The notes beneath the pieces were generated by a model. That model made no database searches. It saw only the letters and a list, made by a program, of their open reading frames with translations, and was not told the DNA's origin. 64,000 nucleotides of DNA from UBA1731 sp964567665 (GTDB lineage Bacteria; Verrucomicrobiota; Kiritimatiellia; RFP12; UBA1067): positions 1-64,000 of the forward strand of contig CAZMNN010000010.1 in NCBI GenBank assembly GCA_964567665.1. Direction: 5' to 3'. Made by a program: the position numbers and the translations under genes. Within the stretch, counting starts at the first letter, position 1. Each line of letters begins with the position of its first letter. Below, piece after piece: positions 1 to 8,536 of the stretch.

Positions 1-186
1 GCCGTCGAATGCCGCATCTGGAACGAGGGCTACGCCAACTGGTGGATTCTCTCGGACATCCAGCGTCTGCCGTCGCCGATCCCCTGTCGCGGAAACGTGG
101 GAATGTGGCGGTTGTCACCGGATCTTTCTGGTGAAGTTGAAAGGATATACACACCAGCACACTCGGAAATCAAGTGTGTCACGTAA
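1..186 (+). CDS. C-terminal fragment of an ASCH/PUA-like domain protein (partial)
   Basis: An open frame enters from the left edge and ends at TAA 184-186, giving the last 61 residues of a protein. The segment contains WWILSDIQRLPSPIPCRG followed by G-M-W, which resembles the end of ASCH/PUA-like RNA-binding folds (W-I/V-L-x-D/N-h-x-x-L-x-x-P-I-P-x-x-G...G-h-W). That family assignment is from pattern memory only, and the fragment is too short for certainty. The last 20 residues look unconserved. There is no Shine-Dalgarno or start inside the window, so the true length is unknown. Confidence 0.5.
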   Translation, partial: AVECRIWNEGYANWWILSDIQRLPSPIPCRGNVGMWRLSPDLSGEVERIYTPAHSEIKCVT

Positions 187-207
187 ATCATGTCAACGGG
201 CGGTGCG

Positions 208-216
208 AAAAAAAAA
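208..216 (+). repeat. poly-A tract, A9
   Basis: Nine consecutive A residues lie in the non-coding leader upstream of the first large secreted-protein gene. It is one of six A9-A10 tracts in this GC-rich window. Nothing else is recognisable between the stop at 186 and the 29-bp repeats at 262. Confidence 0.6.
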
Positions 217-261
217 CATAAAACTATGCGTCCTCATATTATCGCAATTGAACAGGAGGCG

Positions 262-348
262 TAGATTCAATTCGTTCAATCTCAATCATGCAGATTTAAT
301 TCGCCCGATCTCAATCATGTAGATTCAACTCGCCCGATCTCAATCATG
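262..348 (+). repeat. three tandem 29-bp imperfect direct repeats
   Basis: Three head-to-tail copies (262-290, 291-319, 320-348) have the form (T/C)AGATT(C/T)AA(T/C)TCG(C/T)(C/T)C(G/A)ATCTCAATCATG. The second and third differ from each other at only a few positions; the first is more diverged in the middle. There are no spacers, so this is not a CRISPR array. The array ends about 20 bases before the A10 tract and promoter-like sequence of the next gene, so it could be an operator array or simple expanded DNA. Confidence 0.85.
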
Positions 349-368
349 CGGAGGATGAAAATTTACAG

Positions 369-396
369 TTGAAAAAAAAAATGGATATGCTACCAT
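369..396 (+). promoter_or_regulatory. putative promoter with A10 tract in the spacer
   Basis: TTGAAA (369-374) and TACCAT (391-396) are separated by 16 bases, most of which are the A10 tract at 372-381 that overlaps the -35 box. A start site near 403 would leave a leader of about 35 bases before the ATG at 438. The -10 is a weak match, so the call is tentative. The arrangement resembles those at 23695 and 49790. Confidence 0.4.
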
Positions 397-437
397 TCAT
401 GGCATTCAAATTTACGTAGAGAAAGGTGGCTGCTTCC

Positions 438-3400
438 ATGAAGACTGTCCTCGTTGCGCTGTGTGCAGGCTTTGCCTTGGCTGGCATATGTGAAGATGAC
501 ATATACGTCGGAACCGGAGAGATCGTCCGGCGAGAAATCAACTCTGACGCCGAGCAGTCCGGAAATGTGGTCGTGTCGCCTCGCGGTACGCTGCTGAAGA
601 CAGGAAACGGCGTATGGACGTTGCCGACATCGAAAATCACGCAGGGGTGGAAAGCAAACGTTGCGGTAGGTCAAGGCACAATGAGAATCCGGCATGACGC
701 CGCGTCTGCAACGGGCGGATCGGCGGCGATTCCTCAGACGCTGCAGAACGCGGCGGTTTGGTTTGATGCTCGTAAGGCAGATTCATTTGTGCAGGATGAT
801 TCGGGCAGGATTGTCGACTGGCTTGACTGCCGCGAAACTGGAAACGCCACTGACGGCTATGCGCTGATACGCGCACACACGGACAGTTCGTTTTCGACTC
901 TCGCGCCTGAACTTAAGGAGAAGGACGGAACGACTGGTCTCTATTTCCAGGGGTTCGGCTCCGGCTGCTGGATGAACCTGCTTTCCGCCGGTGGTGCACA
1001 GGCTGAAGTGCTTGCCAAGAATGTTTTTGTTGTGCAGGGGCAATTCGAGAAGCTTGCGCCGCTTCTGGGTGTCCGCAGCGGCTACCGCAACGGCAATGCG
1101 CATCTTGCGTTTGTTCCTGGATTGGCTGCATCCGGTGCGTTCCTGCCGATGTGGGTGAACGCGAGCTATGACGTTTCAAGCATTTTGGCCGCCCGCACGT
1201 ACATTGACGGTGATGAGGTGGATGCGTTCTCAAGCGTCGCCCAGGCGTTTCCGTCAAACCGCTTTGCCCTTGTCGAGGTAGAGTTTCTGGAGGCGGCCGG
1301 AGGCTTCCAGTGCTTCTTCAACGACCGCGACTACTTCGGCGGCGCTGCCGGCAATCGTGTCGGCGGAGAATACATCTGCGAAGTCGTCGCATTCACGAAT
1401 GCTCTGTCCGCAACCGAACGTCTGCAGGTCGAGGAGTATCTGATGTCGAAGTGGTTTGGGGTGAAACGTCCGGCAGCGCTGCACGTGACCGCCGCCGCAG
1501 GGACGAGAGTGGAGATGGAGTCAGCTGGAGATGGAGCGGAAGCGATTCCCGTATCCATTGGCGGCGGAGGCGATTTCGTTAAGGTTGGCTCCAACGGGGC
1601 CGATGTTGGAATTCCGGCTCTGCTTGAGGGATTCAACGGACGGTTCAGACTTGATGACGGAGTTCTCATGATGCGAGGTTCAGCCCCGTTTGCCGTCGTC
1701 GCCGGCGAGCAGCTGCACGTCGATCTGCCGTACGGCGGCCCGGTAATGTCCAATGCCGTCGCAGAGTCGGATTCGTTCGTGAAGAGCGGCGCCGGGACGT
1801 TGCGGATAAATGCACTGCCGCCCGAAGTGAAGAGACTGAGAGTGTCGGCGGGCGAACTTGCGCTCGAAGCACCGCCTACGGTTGCAGCGTCAATTCCGGC
1901 GTCTTCATTGATCGTGACTGGATGTGTGCCGAACGCGAGTTTCGAGCAGGGGATTGAAGCTACTACATCGACGGTCAACCTTGGAGACGGATTTCAGGGA
2001 TGGGCCGCGGTCGCTGGAGAAGGTTCAAGTGAAGCCAATCTTGCGTGGGTGAACCACAGCGCGTACAAAGGCGGCAAAAACGACTCCAGCCCATACTGGA
2101 AACTTCCGACGGAGGTGCCTGACGGCGAATGTGTGCTTGCCATAAACAAAGGTGCGAGCGTATGGACAACAATCACGTTGCCGCAGGAGGGTGTATATGA
2201 ACTTACGTTCAAGGGAGCATCGCGGATTGACAAGGCCGGACTTATCCTCGATCTGGCGATAGGCGAAAGCATGGATGCCGCAACATCGTTCGGCAGTTTC
2301 CGCTCCATCTACGCAGACGGACGCTTCTGTTCGTTCCGGTACCGTCTGCCGCGTCTTGGCGCCGGCAGCCACAGGCTCTGGTTCCGTCAGGTCGATGTCA
2401 CCAAGGACTGCTGCTGTCTGATCGACGATCTCAAGCTGACGCGCATTGACGATACGTTGTTGCGCCGGGAAGTCCCGAACGGTTCGTTCGAGCAGTTCAG
2501 GGTCTCCTACGATGCGTTCACCAAGCCGATGCTGTTTGATTCCACAAACTTCGACGGTCTTGCGTCCTGGACTGTCGTTCAGGCGTCCGATGAATCGGCC
2601 AATTCTAATTATGGATGGACACTCGCTTCGTATGTTGGATCCGGCCCCGTAGTGCGCGGCATGGGATGGGATAATCGCAATTCCGATAAAGGATGGGCGA
2701 GCCAGTTCTGCAACGTGCGAGAATGCGATGACGGGTTCGTGCAGCTGTATCTTACGCAGGGCGCATCCGCGCACGTCACGTTCACACCGGCCGCCGGGCG
2801 GTACTTCGTCTCTGCCGACATCGGGCTTTATCGTTCAACGTTCGACAGCACGCCACATATGACGGCACATTCGTACGTAAAGATCGGTGATGCGGATTAC
2901 GTCTCGCTCGGCGACATTGACATCAACGGCAGATTCTCCATGAAGCGCCGCACGTTCCCGGTCGCCTTCACGGTGGACGGGCAGACTGCAATCACGCTTA
3001 GGCTTGCGGCATCCATGGCACCCACGTCCTATTCCTACCCGACAGGTCATCTCCTTTTTGACAATGTGGAGCTTGCGCCTGTCGGCGAAGGAAAGAGCGA
3101 AGAGCTTGTCAAGAACGGGAGCTTCACTGCGGCATCCGGATGGGAATACGTGAACGGTGAAGGCCTTGCGGCCAATTACACGCCAAAGCGGCTTGAATGC
3201 GGCAAGGTCAGCGCTGCATACGGGTCGAACTGGATCGATGACTACGCGCTGGTGGTCATAGACAACGGACTTGTGCATCAGGATGTCGCAGTTCCAGCCG
3301 CCGGATGGTACAGGCTTTCGCTTGCGGCGCGTACGCGGGTGTGGTTTGACGGTACTCCGAGAACTCCGCTGCCGGTTAGGTTCTGGCTTGCCAAGGATGG

Positions 3401-3797
3401 TGTCACTAACGTGATTGCAAACCTTACGCCTCCCGTCACGAACTTTACGATGTGGAGCTGGTCATTCAGGATGCCGGAGGCGGGCGTGTGGAAATTCGGC
3501 ATCGAGGGGCTTGGCGAGGGCGGAATGGACCTGAACACCCTGATAGACAACGTTTCGCTTGTACACGACCTGAACGTATCCGATGAGCCGGACATCGGTG
3601 AGGATGTGGCGATCTTCGTTGATGAAGGCGCAAGGCTGCGCCTTGACTTCGCGGGGACCGGCACGGTGAGCCGTCTGAAGATCAACGGCAGGAGCCGCTA
3701 CGGTCTCGTGCGGGCTTCAGACTTCCCGGATGTCTTGAGCGGAGACGGTGCATTCTTCGTCCTTCCTCCGAAGGGTATGACGGTCATCATCAGGTGA
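438..3797 (+). CDS. large secreted multi-domain protein, LamG-like module plus three CBM4-like modules
   Basis: About 1119 residues. A Sec signal peptide (MKTVLVALCAGFALAG) supports the ATG at 438, with AAAGG 12-16 bases upstream; a GTG at 426 in the same frame is the alternative, and an in-frame stop lies at 417. Residues about 105-340 form a concanavalin-A-like module that opens with VWFDARKAD and closes with EYLMSKWFG; the same bounded module recurs in the proteins at 30214 and 49915. A beta-strand repeat-like segment follows. Three modules begin with N-(A/G)-S-F (about residues 496, 678 and 890) and look like CBM4/9-type beta-sandwiches, which commonly bind carbohydrate. The C-terminus is KGMTVIIR, shared in style with three other proteins here. 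No catalytic motif is recognisable; an adhesin, glycan-binding or surface-layer role is inferred. Confidence 0.75.
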   Translation: MKTVLVALCAGFALAGICEDDIYVGTGEIVRREINSDAEQSGNVVVSPRGTLLKTGNGVWTLPTSKITQGWKANVAVGQGTMRIRHDAASATGGSAAIPQTLQNAAVWFDARKADSFVQDDSGRIVDWLDCRETGNATDGYALIRAHTDSSFSTLAPELKEKDGTTGLYFQGFGSGCWMNLLSAGGAQAEVLAKNVFVVQGQFEKLAPLLGVRSGYRNGNAHLAFVPGLAASGAFLPMWVNASYDVSSILAARTYIDGDEVDAFSSVAQAFPSNRFALVEVEFLEAAGGFQCFFNDRDYFGGAAGNRVGGEYICEVVAFTNALSATERLQVEEYLMSKWFGVKRPAALHVTAAAGTRVEMESAGDGAEAIPVSIGGGGDFVKVGSNGADVGIPALLEGFNGRFRLDDGVLMMRGSAPFAVVAGEQLHVDLPYGGPVMSNAVAESDSFVKSGAGTLRINALPPEVKRLRVSAGELALEAPPTVAASIPASSLIVTGCVPNASFEQGIEATTSTVNLGDGFQGWAAVAGEGSSEANLAWVNHSAYKGGKNDSSPYWKLPTEVPDGECVLAINKGASVWTTITLPQEGVYELTFKGASRIDKAGLILDLAIGESMDAATSFGSFRSIYADGRFCSFRYRLPRLGAGSHRLWFRQVDVTKDCCCLIDDLKLTRIDDTLLRREVPNGSFEQFRVSYDAFTKPMLFDSTNFDGLASWTVVQASDESANSNYGWTLASYVGSGPVVRGMGWDNRNSDKGWASQFCNVRECDDGFVQLYLTQGASAHVTFTPAAGRYFVSADIGLYRSTFDSTPHMTAHSYVKIGDADYVSLGDIDINGRFSMKRRTFPVAFTVDGQTAITLRLAASMAPTSYSYPTGHLLFDNVELAPVGEGKSEELVKNGSFTAASGWEYVNGEGLAANYTPKRLECGKVSAAYGSNWIDDYALVVIDNGLVHQDVAVPAAGWYRLSLAARTRVWFDGTPRTPLPVRFWLAKDGVTNVIANLTPPVTNFTMWSWSFRMPEAGVWKFGIEGLGEGGMDLNTLIDNVSLVHDLNVSDEPDIGEDVAIFVDEGARLRLDFAGTGTVSRLKINGRSRYGLVRASDFPDVLSGDGAFFVLPPKGMTVIIR

Positions 3798-3814
3798 GAA
3801 CGTGCAAGATGAAA

Positions 3815-3900
3815 TTCAGGTCAGCGAAAAATTGTGCGGCAAGGTGAAGGACGGGGACGGTAAATGCGATCAGTCAAAATGCAGTTCCGATCAGTGAAAA
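3815..3900 (+). repeat. three short degenerate copies around the start of the next gene
   Basis: Three copies of a G(A/G)TCAG-(C/T/-)-(G/C)AAAA element occur at 3815-3830, 3865-3879 and 3885-3900. Copies 1 and 3 each follow an ATG and encode (K/Q)FRS(A/V)K, so the start region of the following gene appears to have been duplicated. The first copy runs into a stop after 12 codons. Confidence 0.5.
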
Positions 3901-6900
3901 GGGGCTTCGTGTCGATGTTCAGCGCAGTGTGCGCATCGCTCTGCCTGTCGGCGTCCGTACACGAGTTCGGTCCGGCGGACAGAATAGAAATACATTCCGA
4001 GCCGAGGGGCTATGAGAAGTTCGTGACGGTATCGCAAGCGGCGGATCGCGTGGTGTTCGATTGCCGGGCGGCGTTTGCGAAGGGGATGCGCAATCTGGTG
4101 TGTCTGCTGCCGCAGTTCGAGGATCCGCAGCTTGCCGGCGAGGATATGCTTGCGGAGGTGTTCGTTGGCAGCGCCGATTCACAGGCGTTTGTGCAGCCAT
4201 ACCTACAGATGTGGAAGGAGATCGATGGAGTGCGCCAGTTCAGGGTATTGAGGTCGCGCGCTCCGTTTTTGACGGCGGGCAATGAGCACTCGATGGCGCG
4301 GTGCGTGTTCGTAGGCACCTGCCATGACAAATCCGGCGGTTACCGTCTGAGGTTCGATCTGCGGAAGCCGGAATACGGCAGTGGGGGCGTTTTCTGCTTT
4401 ACGCGGGGGCGGGTGGCGCGTCTCGACGAGGTGCGCACAAGCGTGAAGCCGAAGACCGTTGCACCGGAACTGACCATGCATCTTCCGTTCGACGGCTCTG
4501 CCGTGGCGACGTTCGCGAAAGGGGCGTCCACTCCGCTCACCGAGCGCGGGGTGTCGTACGAGCCTGGCGTGAATGGTCAGGCGGTGCGCGTCTCTCCGAA
4601 GAGCCGTACCGTACTTGAATATGCGTTCGCCGGAAACATCTCGCAGGAACGCGGTGCAGTCTCCATGTGGGCGAAGCGCGATGCGCGAGATGCCGGAACG
4701 AGCGGATGGCTTCTTTCGTCGCCCACGCCGTTCAACCTCCGTCTCGGCACCGGCGCCCTGTACCTCTGGCTGTGGGGGCAGAACGGCGCACGGCTGAGAC
4801 TCGACACTTCCGACGACTGCGACGCATATGTCTGGCGCAGCGTCGCGTCGGACGGCGACTGGCATCATGTGGTGGCGAGCTGGAACGAGGCGGGCGGCAG
4901 TCTGTTCGTAGACGGCGCACGGTGCTACGACGATGTCGGCGGCGCATCGCTCTCGCCGTTGGAGAAGGCGCGCCAGCCGTATTCATTCAGCAATCTCGGC
5001 AAGTGGGATGCAGCCAAGCGCTTCTTCATCGGATCGCGGGGCGGTCTTGATCAGTTCGACGGACTGATCGACGAGGTTAAGATATATTCCGCCGCATTGA
5101 CGAAGGAGCAGGCTCAGTCCCTTTACCGTGAGGGTGGCAGACAGCCTAAGCCACGTCCGGACTATGCCGCGATGTCGGCTGAACGCGGACGGAACATCTA
5201 CGAGACGGCACCGGTCGGCAATGGCGGAGACCCCGGCGAGATGGAGCTTGTGCGCGAAGTCCGCTTTGACCGTGCCGGGCTTGCGTCGCTGCGCATCCCC
5301 GGAACGAAGTTTGAAGTGGTCGGCCCGTCGTCCATGCGCACCACGGCGGACGGTGTAGACTATCTTGAACTTGGAGGAGAGGAGTTCCACAGGATGGCGG
5401 TCGGATTTGAACTTGCCGCCGGCGAGCCGCTGTATGTGTTTGAGATCGATTATCCGGACGACGCCAAGCGCACGATGGACATGATTGTGCAGGATGCGTT
5501 CTCCCCATCATACGAAACAGTCAGGATGCAGGACTATGAAATGCAGGTAGGCGTGTTCACCGGCGGCGATCTGCCTATCTCCGGCAAGATTCGCACACAC
5601 AGGTGCGTGTACTGGGCGAGTTCGACAAATGTCGTGTTCGAGGCGATGACGGCACGAAAGGGAGAGCCTGCCGCCGTGTCTGCAATCCGTCTGTACCGTC
5701 TGAAGAACCGTGCGCTTCCGGCGGCGAGGATCGTTTCGCCAAAACCGAAGAACGGATGGGGGCGCACGATCGGATGGTACTATGAGGATCCGTCAATCGA
5801 CAGGGAGTTCGCTGTGGCGGATAACGCACATTCGCCGGAGCAGTGGATGGAGCTGGTCGACAAGATCGCCGCCACGATGAAATATCAGGGGTTGAACCTC
5901 TTTGCGTATCCTGGTGCGTGGTACAGCGGAATGATGGACGACCTCTACAATCCGCACGGACACGCCCCTGATTTTCTGCGGGCGTTCTATGAGCGTTTCG
6001 ACCGTGAGGGTATCGGCGTGGTGCCGTTGATCAACCAGGAGACGCATCCCGTGCCGTCCGGTTCGCTCACATACGACATGATCGTCTCCGGGGATGTCCA
6101 CGGCACAATGTACAACGTCACAGCCACCGGAAAGCCGCAGAGCGGAGTCACGTATGTACCGTCGCTGTTCAACATCTGCCATCCGGACACGCAGCGTTAT
6201 CTTGAAGGGATGATTGACAGATTTGTCGCGGACGGAATGAAGCATCCGTCGTTCAAGGGCGTGGGGCTTCACGTAAAGCACTCATCGATATGCTGGCTCG
6301 GCATGATCACGAGCGGCTACAACGACTACATGATAGACGGGTTTACGCGGGACACAGGAATCAAGGTGCCAGTGGACAGGCGAGATCCGATGCGCGGCAG
6401 GGCGTACGCCGAATGGCTCATGGCGAATGCGTACGAACCTTGGGTGCAGTGGCGGTGCCGTCAGGTGAGCGGATTCTGGGTGAAGATCGCCCGCAAGCTT
6501 GCCGCCGCCCGTCCGGATCTGAAGCTGTGGATAAACAACATCGCCAACCTTGACCCGATCATGGACAGGTTCGCGTCCCCGGACTACATGCGGCGCATGG
6601 CGCGTGAGGGCGGCCTTGACCGCGAGATATTCGCGAAGGAGTCGCCCAACGTCATCATGGGTCAGACGTCACTGCCGGCGGACTACCGTTTTGCGAAACC
6701 CGGATGGTACTACCAGACGCCGGCCGACTACGAATGTCAGCGCAGCTACCACACGAAGCCTTGCTATTGGGACTTCCTCGACAACGCGGCCTTCCCGCTC
6801 GTCCATATGCACGACCGCTACTGGGAATCCGCGCCCGGCGACAGGTCGCGGAACCGAAACCCTGATCTCCAGTTCAAGGCAAAATGGTTCCGTGAGGTGA

Positions 6901-7346
6901 AGTGGCGTGTCTCCACGCTGAATGCCGGCGGCCCGTATGCGATGGAGCATTACGCCGTTCCCTTGCGTTTCCGCGATGTGCTTGGATTCACGAAGGGCGG
7001 ATATCTCGTCGGTACGTATGGCATGGAGCCGTATCTCGTTCCGTTCGCGCAGGCGTTTCGCGCACTGCCGGCGACAGGCATGGATACGATGCCGGGTGGC
7101 GGTGAGTTTGTGCGGCTCAGGTACGTGCGCCATGATGGACGCAGCTGGTTCTATCTTGTGAACACAGGGGTTGATCCGGTGTGCGTGGAGGTGCGCTTCC
7201 CTGACGGAACGCGCAATCTGGTCACAGGTGAGCCGGTTGCCGGAAAGGCGTCCATCACGCTTGGCCCATACGAACTTCGCTCGTTCGGCGCGGCAGCCGG
7301 AAAGCCGGCGATTCTCGACGTCCAATCGACATCGCGGCAGATGTGA
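3864..7346 (+). CDS. secreted LamG-domain TIM-barrel glycoside hydrolase-like protein
   Basis: 1160 residues starting at ATG 3864 (a second ATG at 3879 is possible because the start region is duplicated). A hydrophobic signal peptide (about residues 14-30) is followed by a beta-rich N-terminal region, a LamG/concanavalin-A-like domain at about 203-430 (HHVVASWN, LFVDG, FDGLIDEVKIYSAALT), another beta region, and a probable (beta/alpha)8 barrel at about 630-1010 rich in aromatic and acidic residues. The C-terminal beta-sandwich (SWFYLVNTG to GPYELRSF) is typical of the last domain of many glycosidases. I cannot assign a CAZy family or pick catalytic acids with confidence. It follows the previous gene by 66 bases. 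A role in polysaccharide breakdown is inferred from architecture. Confidence 0.7.
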   Translation: MRSVKMQFRSVKRGFVSMFSAVCASLCLSASVHEFGPADRIEIHSEPRGYEKFVTVSQAADRVVFDCRAAFAKGMRNLVCLLPQFEDPQLAGEDMLAEVFVGSADSQAFVQPYLQMWKEIDGVRQFRVLRSRAPFLTAGNEHSMARCVFVGTCHDKSGGYRLRFDLRKPEYGSGGVFCFTRGRVARLDEVRTSVKPKTVAPELTMHLPFDGSAVATFAKGASTPLTERGVSYEPGVNGQAVRVSPKSRTVLEYAFAGNISQERGAVSMWAKRDARDAGTSGWLLSSPTPFNLRLGTGALYLWLWGQNGARLRLDTSDDCDAYVWRSVASDGDWHHVVASWNEAGGSLFVDGARCYDDVGGASLSPLEKARQPYSFSNLGKWDAAKRFFIGSRGGLDQFDGLIDEVKIYSAALTKEQAQSLYREGGRQPKPRPDYAAMSAERGRNIYETAPVGNGGDPGEMELVREVRFDRAGLASLRIPGTKFEVVGPSSMRTTADGVDYLELGGEEFHRMAVGFELAAGEPLYVFEIDYPDDAKRTMDMIVQDAFSPSYETVRMQDYEMQVGVFTGGDLPISGKIRTHRCVYWASSTNVVFEAMTARKGEPAAVSAIRLYRLKNRALPAARIVSPKPKNGWGRTIGWYYEDPSIDREFAVADNAHSPEQWMELVDKIAATMKYQGLNLFAYPGAWYSGMMDDLYNPHGHAPDFLRAFYERFDREGIGVVPLINQETHPVPSGSLTYDMIVSGDVHGTMYNVTATGKPQSGVTYVPSLFNICHPDTQRYLEGMIDRFVADGMKHPSFKGVGLHVKHSSICWLGMITSGYNDYMIDGFTRDTGIKVPVDRRDPMRGRAYAEWLMANAYEPWVQWRCRQVSGFWVKIARKLAAARPDLKLWINNIANLDPIMDRFASPDYMRRMAREGGLDREIFAKESPNVIMGQTSLPADYRFAKPGWYYQTPADYECQRSYHTKPCYWDFLDNAAFPLVHMHDRYWESAPGDRSRNRNPDLQFKAKWFREVKWRVSTLNAGGPYAMEHYAVPLRFRDVLGFTKGGYLVGTYGMEPYLVPFAQAFRALPATGMDTMPGGGEFVRLRYVRHDGRSWFYLVNTGVDPVCVEVRFPDGTRNLVTGEPVAGKASITLGPYELRSFGAAAGKPAILDVQSTSRQM

Positions 7347-7389
7347 TAGAAGTGGTATAATTCATTTCATGTCTTTGCGTGATAGAAGT
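7343..7389 (+). promoter_or_regulatory. extended -10 promoter flanked by 11-bp direct repeats (R-M operon)
   Basis: TGG-TATAAT (TATAAT at 7356-7361) is an extended -10 box with no good -35. An identical 11-mer, GTGATAGAAGT, occurs at 7343-7353 and 7379-7389, just upstream of the -10 and between two candidate start codons, spaced 36 bp. Direct repeats bracketing a methyltransferase promoter could be an autoregulatory operator. With a start site near 7368, the ATG at 7369 would be essentially leaderless. Confidence 0.55.
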
Positions 7390-8535
7390 AACATGAATGA
7401 AACCGGTTGCAGACGGCGAGTGGCGGTGTCTTTGTTTTCGGGTGCCGGCGGATTGGACATTGGCGTTCGACAGGCAGGATTTGATGTCCTCGCGTGTGTA
7501 GAGCTTGATCAAAACGCCTGCGACACGCTACGGTACAACATAGCAAGGCAAGGAGACCGAACCAGGGTTTACGAAGGAGACATAAGGGCTTTTGATCCTG
7601 ATGATATTCTTAGAGATGTGCAATCCAGCGGCGGCGACATTGATTTGCTGTTTGGCGGTCCACCATGCCAAGCGTTTTCCTTGATAGGGAAGCAGAAGGC
7701 GTTGGAAGATGAGCGCGGAACACTCCTTTTCCAGATGATTCGCTACACCGAAGCCATGAAACCTAAAGTTGTCTTGATGGAGCAGGTAAAGGGTTTGCTG
7801 TCAGCCCGTGACGCTGATGGACGGCGAGGTGGAGTGTTCGAGTCGTTGCTGGATGAATTCGACCGTCTCGGCTATACGACCAAATACAAGGTATGCCTTG
7901 CCGCAGATTATGGGGTTGCACAGCTGCGGGAACGCGTGATATTGGTTGCAACGAAATGCGGAAGCGAATTTGAATTTCCGCCCCCGACACATTCAAAACG
8001 CATGGAAACGGGCGATTTGTTTTCCGATCCATTGCCGTCATGGTTGACGGTCGGTGAGGCGTTGCGGGGAGTGCCGTCTCCTCATCCCAGGGAAAAAGGT
8101 GTCACGACATATCCTGATGATATGCAGAACCATGTAGATGTCACTCCAGATCGTGACCGCGAGCGGATTCACCATGTGCCTGAGGGTCTTTATCTCGCGT
8201 CGCAGACGCAATTGCCGAAGGACATAGTAGGAAAACTTAACCGTAAGGACACAACGAAGTACCTTCGCCTTAACCGTGCAGGGCAATCAAACACACTTCG
8301 CTGCGGGGAGATATTCTTTCATCCTACCGAAGACCGGTACTTGACGCCTCGCGAATATATGCGCATACACGGATATCCCGATGATTATCTGCTCAAGGGA
8401 CCGATTCGTTCAAGAACGGGCAGTGTCAAAAGCCTGGATCAGCATCGGCTTGTGGCGAATTCTGTCCCACCCCCTCTCGCCTTTGCATTTGCGAAGCAGA
8501 TTTCAATGTACATGGACGGAATGGAGGCAAGGTGA
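7369..8535 (+). CDS. type II DNA (cytosine-5-)-methyltransferase
   Basis: 388 residues from ATG 7369 (MSLRDRSNMNET); ATG 7393 is an alternative start. The C5-methyltransferase motifs are in order: motif I SLFSGAGGLDIG for SAM binding, motif IV GGPPCQ with the catalytic Cys at about residue 100, motif VI V-L-M-E-Q-V (usually E-N-V), motif VIII Q-L-R-E-R-V, a target-recognition region, and motif X VANSVPPPLA. It transfers a methyl group to C5 of cytosine in a specific DNA site and would protect the host from the endonuclease encoded immediately downstream (stop and next start separated by one base). Base composition is less GC-rich than in the flanking genes, consistent with horizontal acquisition. 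Confidence 0.93.
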   Translation: MSLRDRSNMNETGCRRRVAVSLFSGAGGLDIGVRQAGFDVLACVELDQNACDTLRYNIARQGDRTRVYEGDIRAFDPDDILRDVQSSGGDIDLLFGGPPCQAFSLIGKQKALEDERGTLLFQMIRYTEAMKPKVVLMEQVKGLLSARDADGRRGGVFESLLDEFDRLGYTTKYKVCLAADYGVAQLRERVILVATKCGSEFEFPPPTHSKRMETGDLFSDPLPSWLTVGEALRGVPSPHPREKGVTTYPDDMQNHVDVTPDRDRERIHHVPEGLYLASQTQLPKDIVGKLNRKDTTKYLRLNRAGQSNTLRCGEIFFHPTEDRYLTPREYMRIHGYPDDYLLKGPIRSRTGSVKSLDQHRLVANSVPPPLAFAFAKQISMYMDGMEAR

Positions 8536-8536
8536 C

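Noticed and set aside
131..322. 63-codon open frame in the left leader
   Set aside because: It overlaps the end of the ASCH-like protein and the 29-bp repeats, is rich in Arg/Lys and Asn, and has no ribosome site.
262..348. Possible CRISPR array
   Set aside because: The 29-bp units are directly adjacent with no spacers and no cas genes are present.
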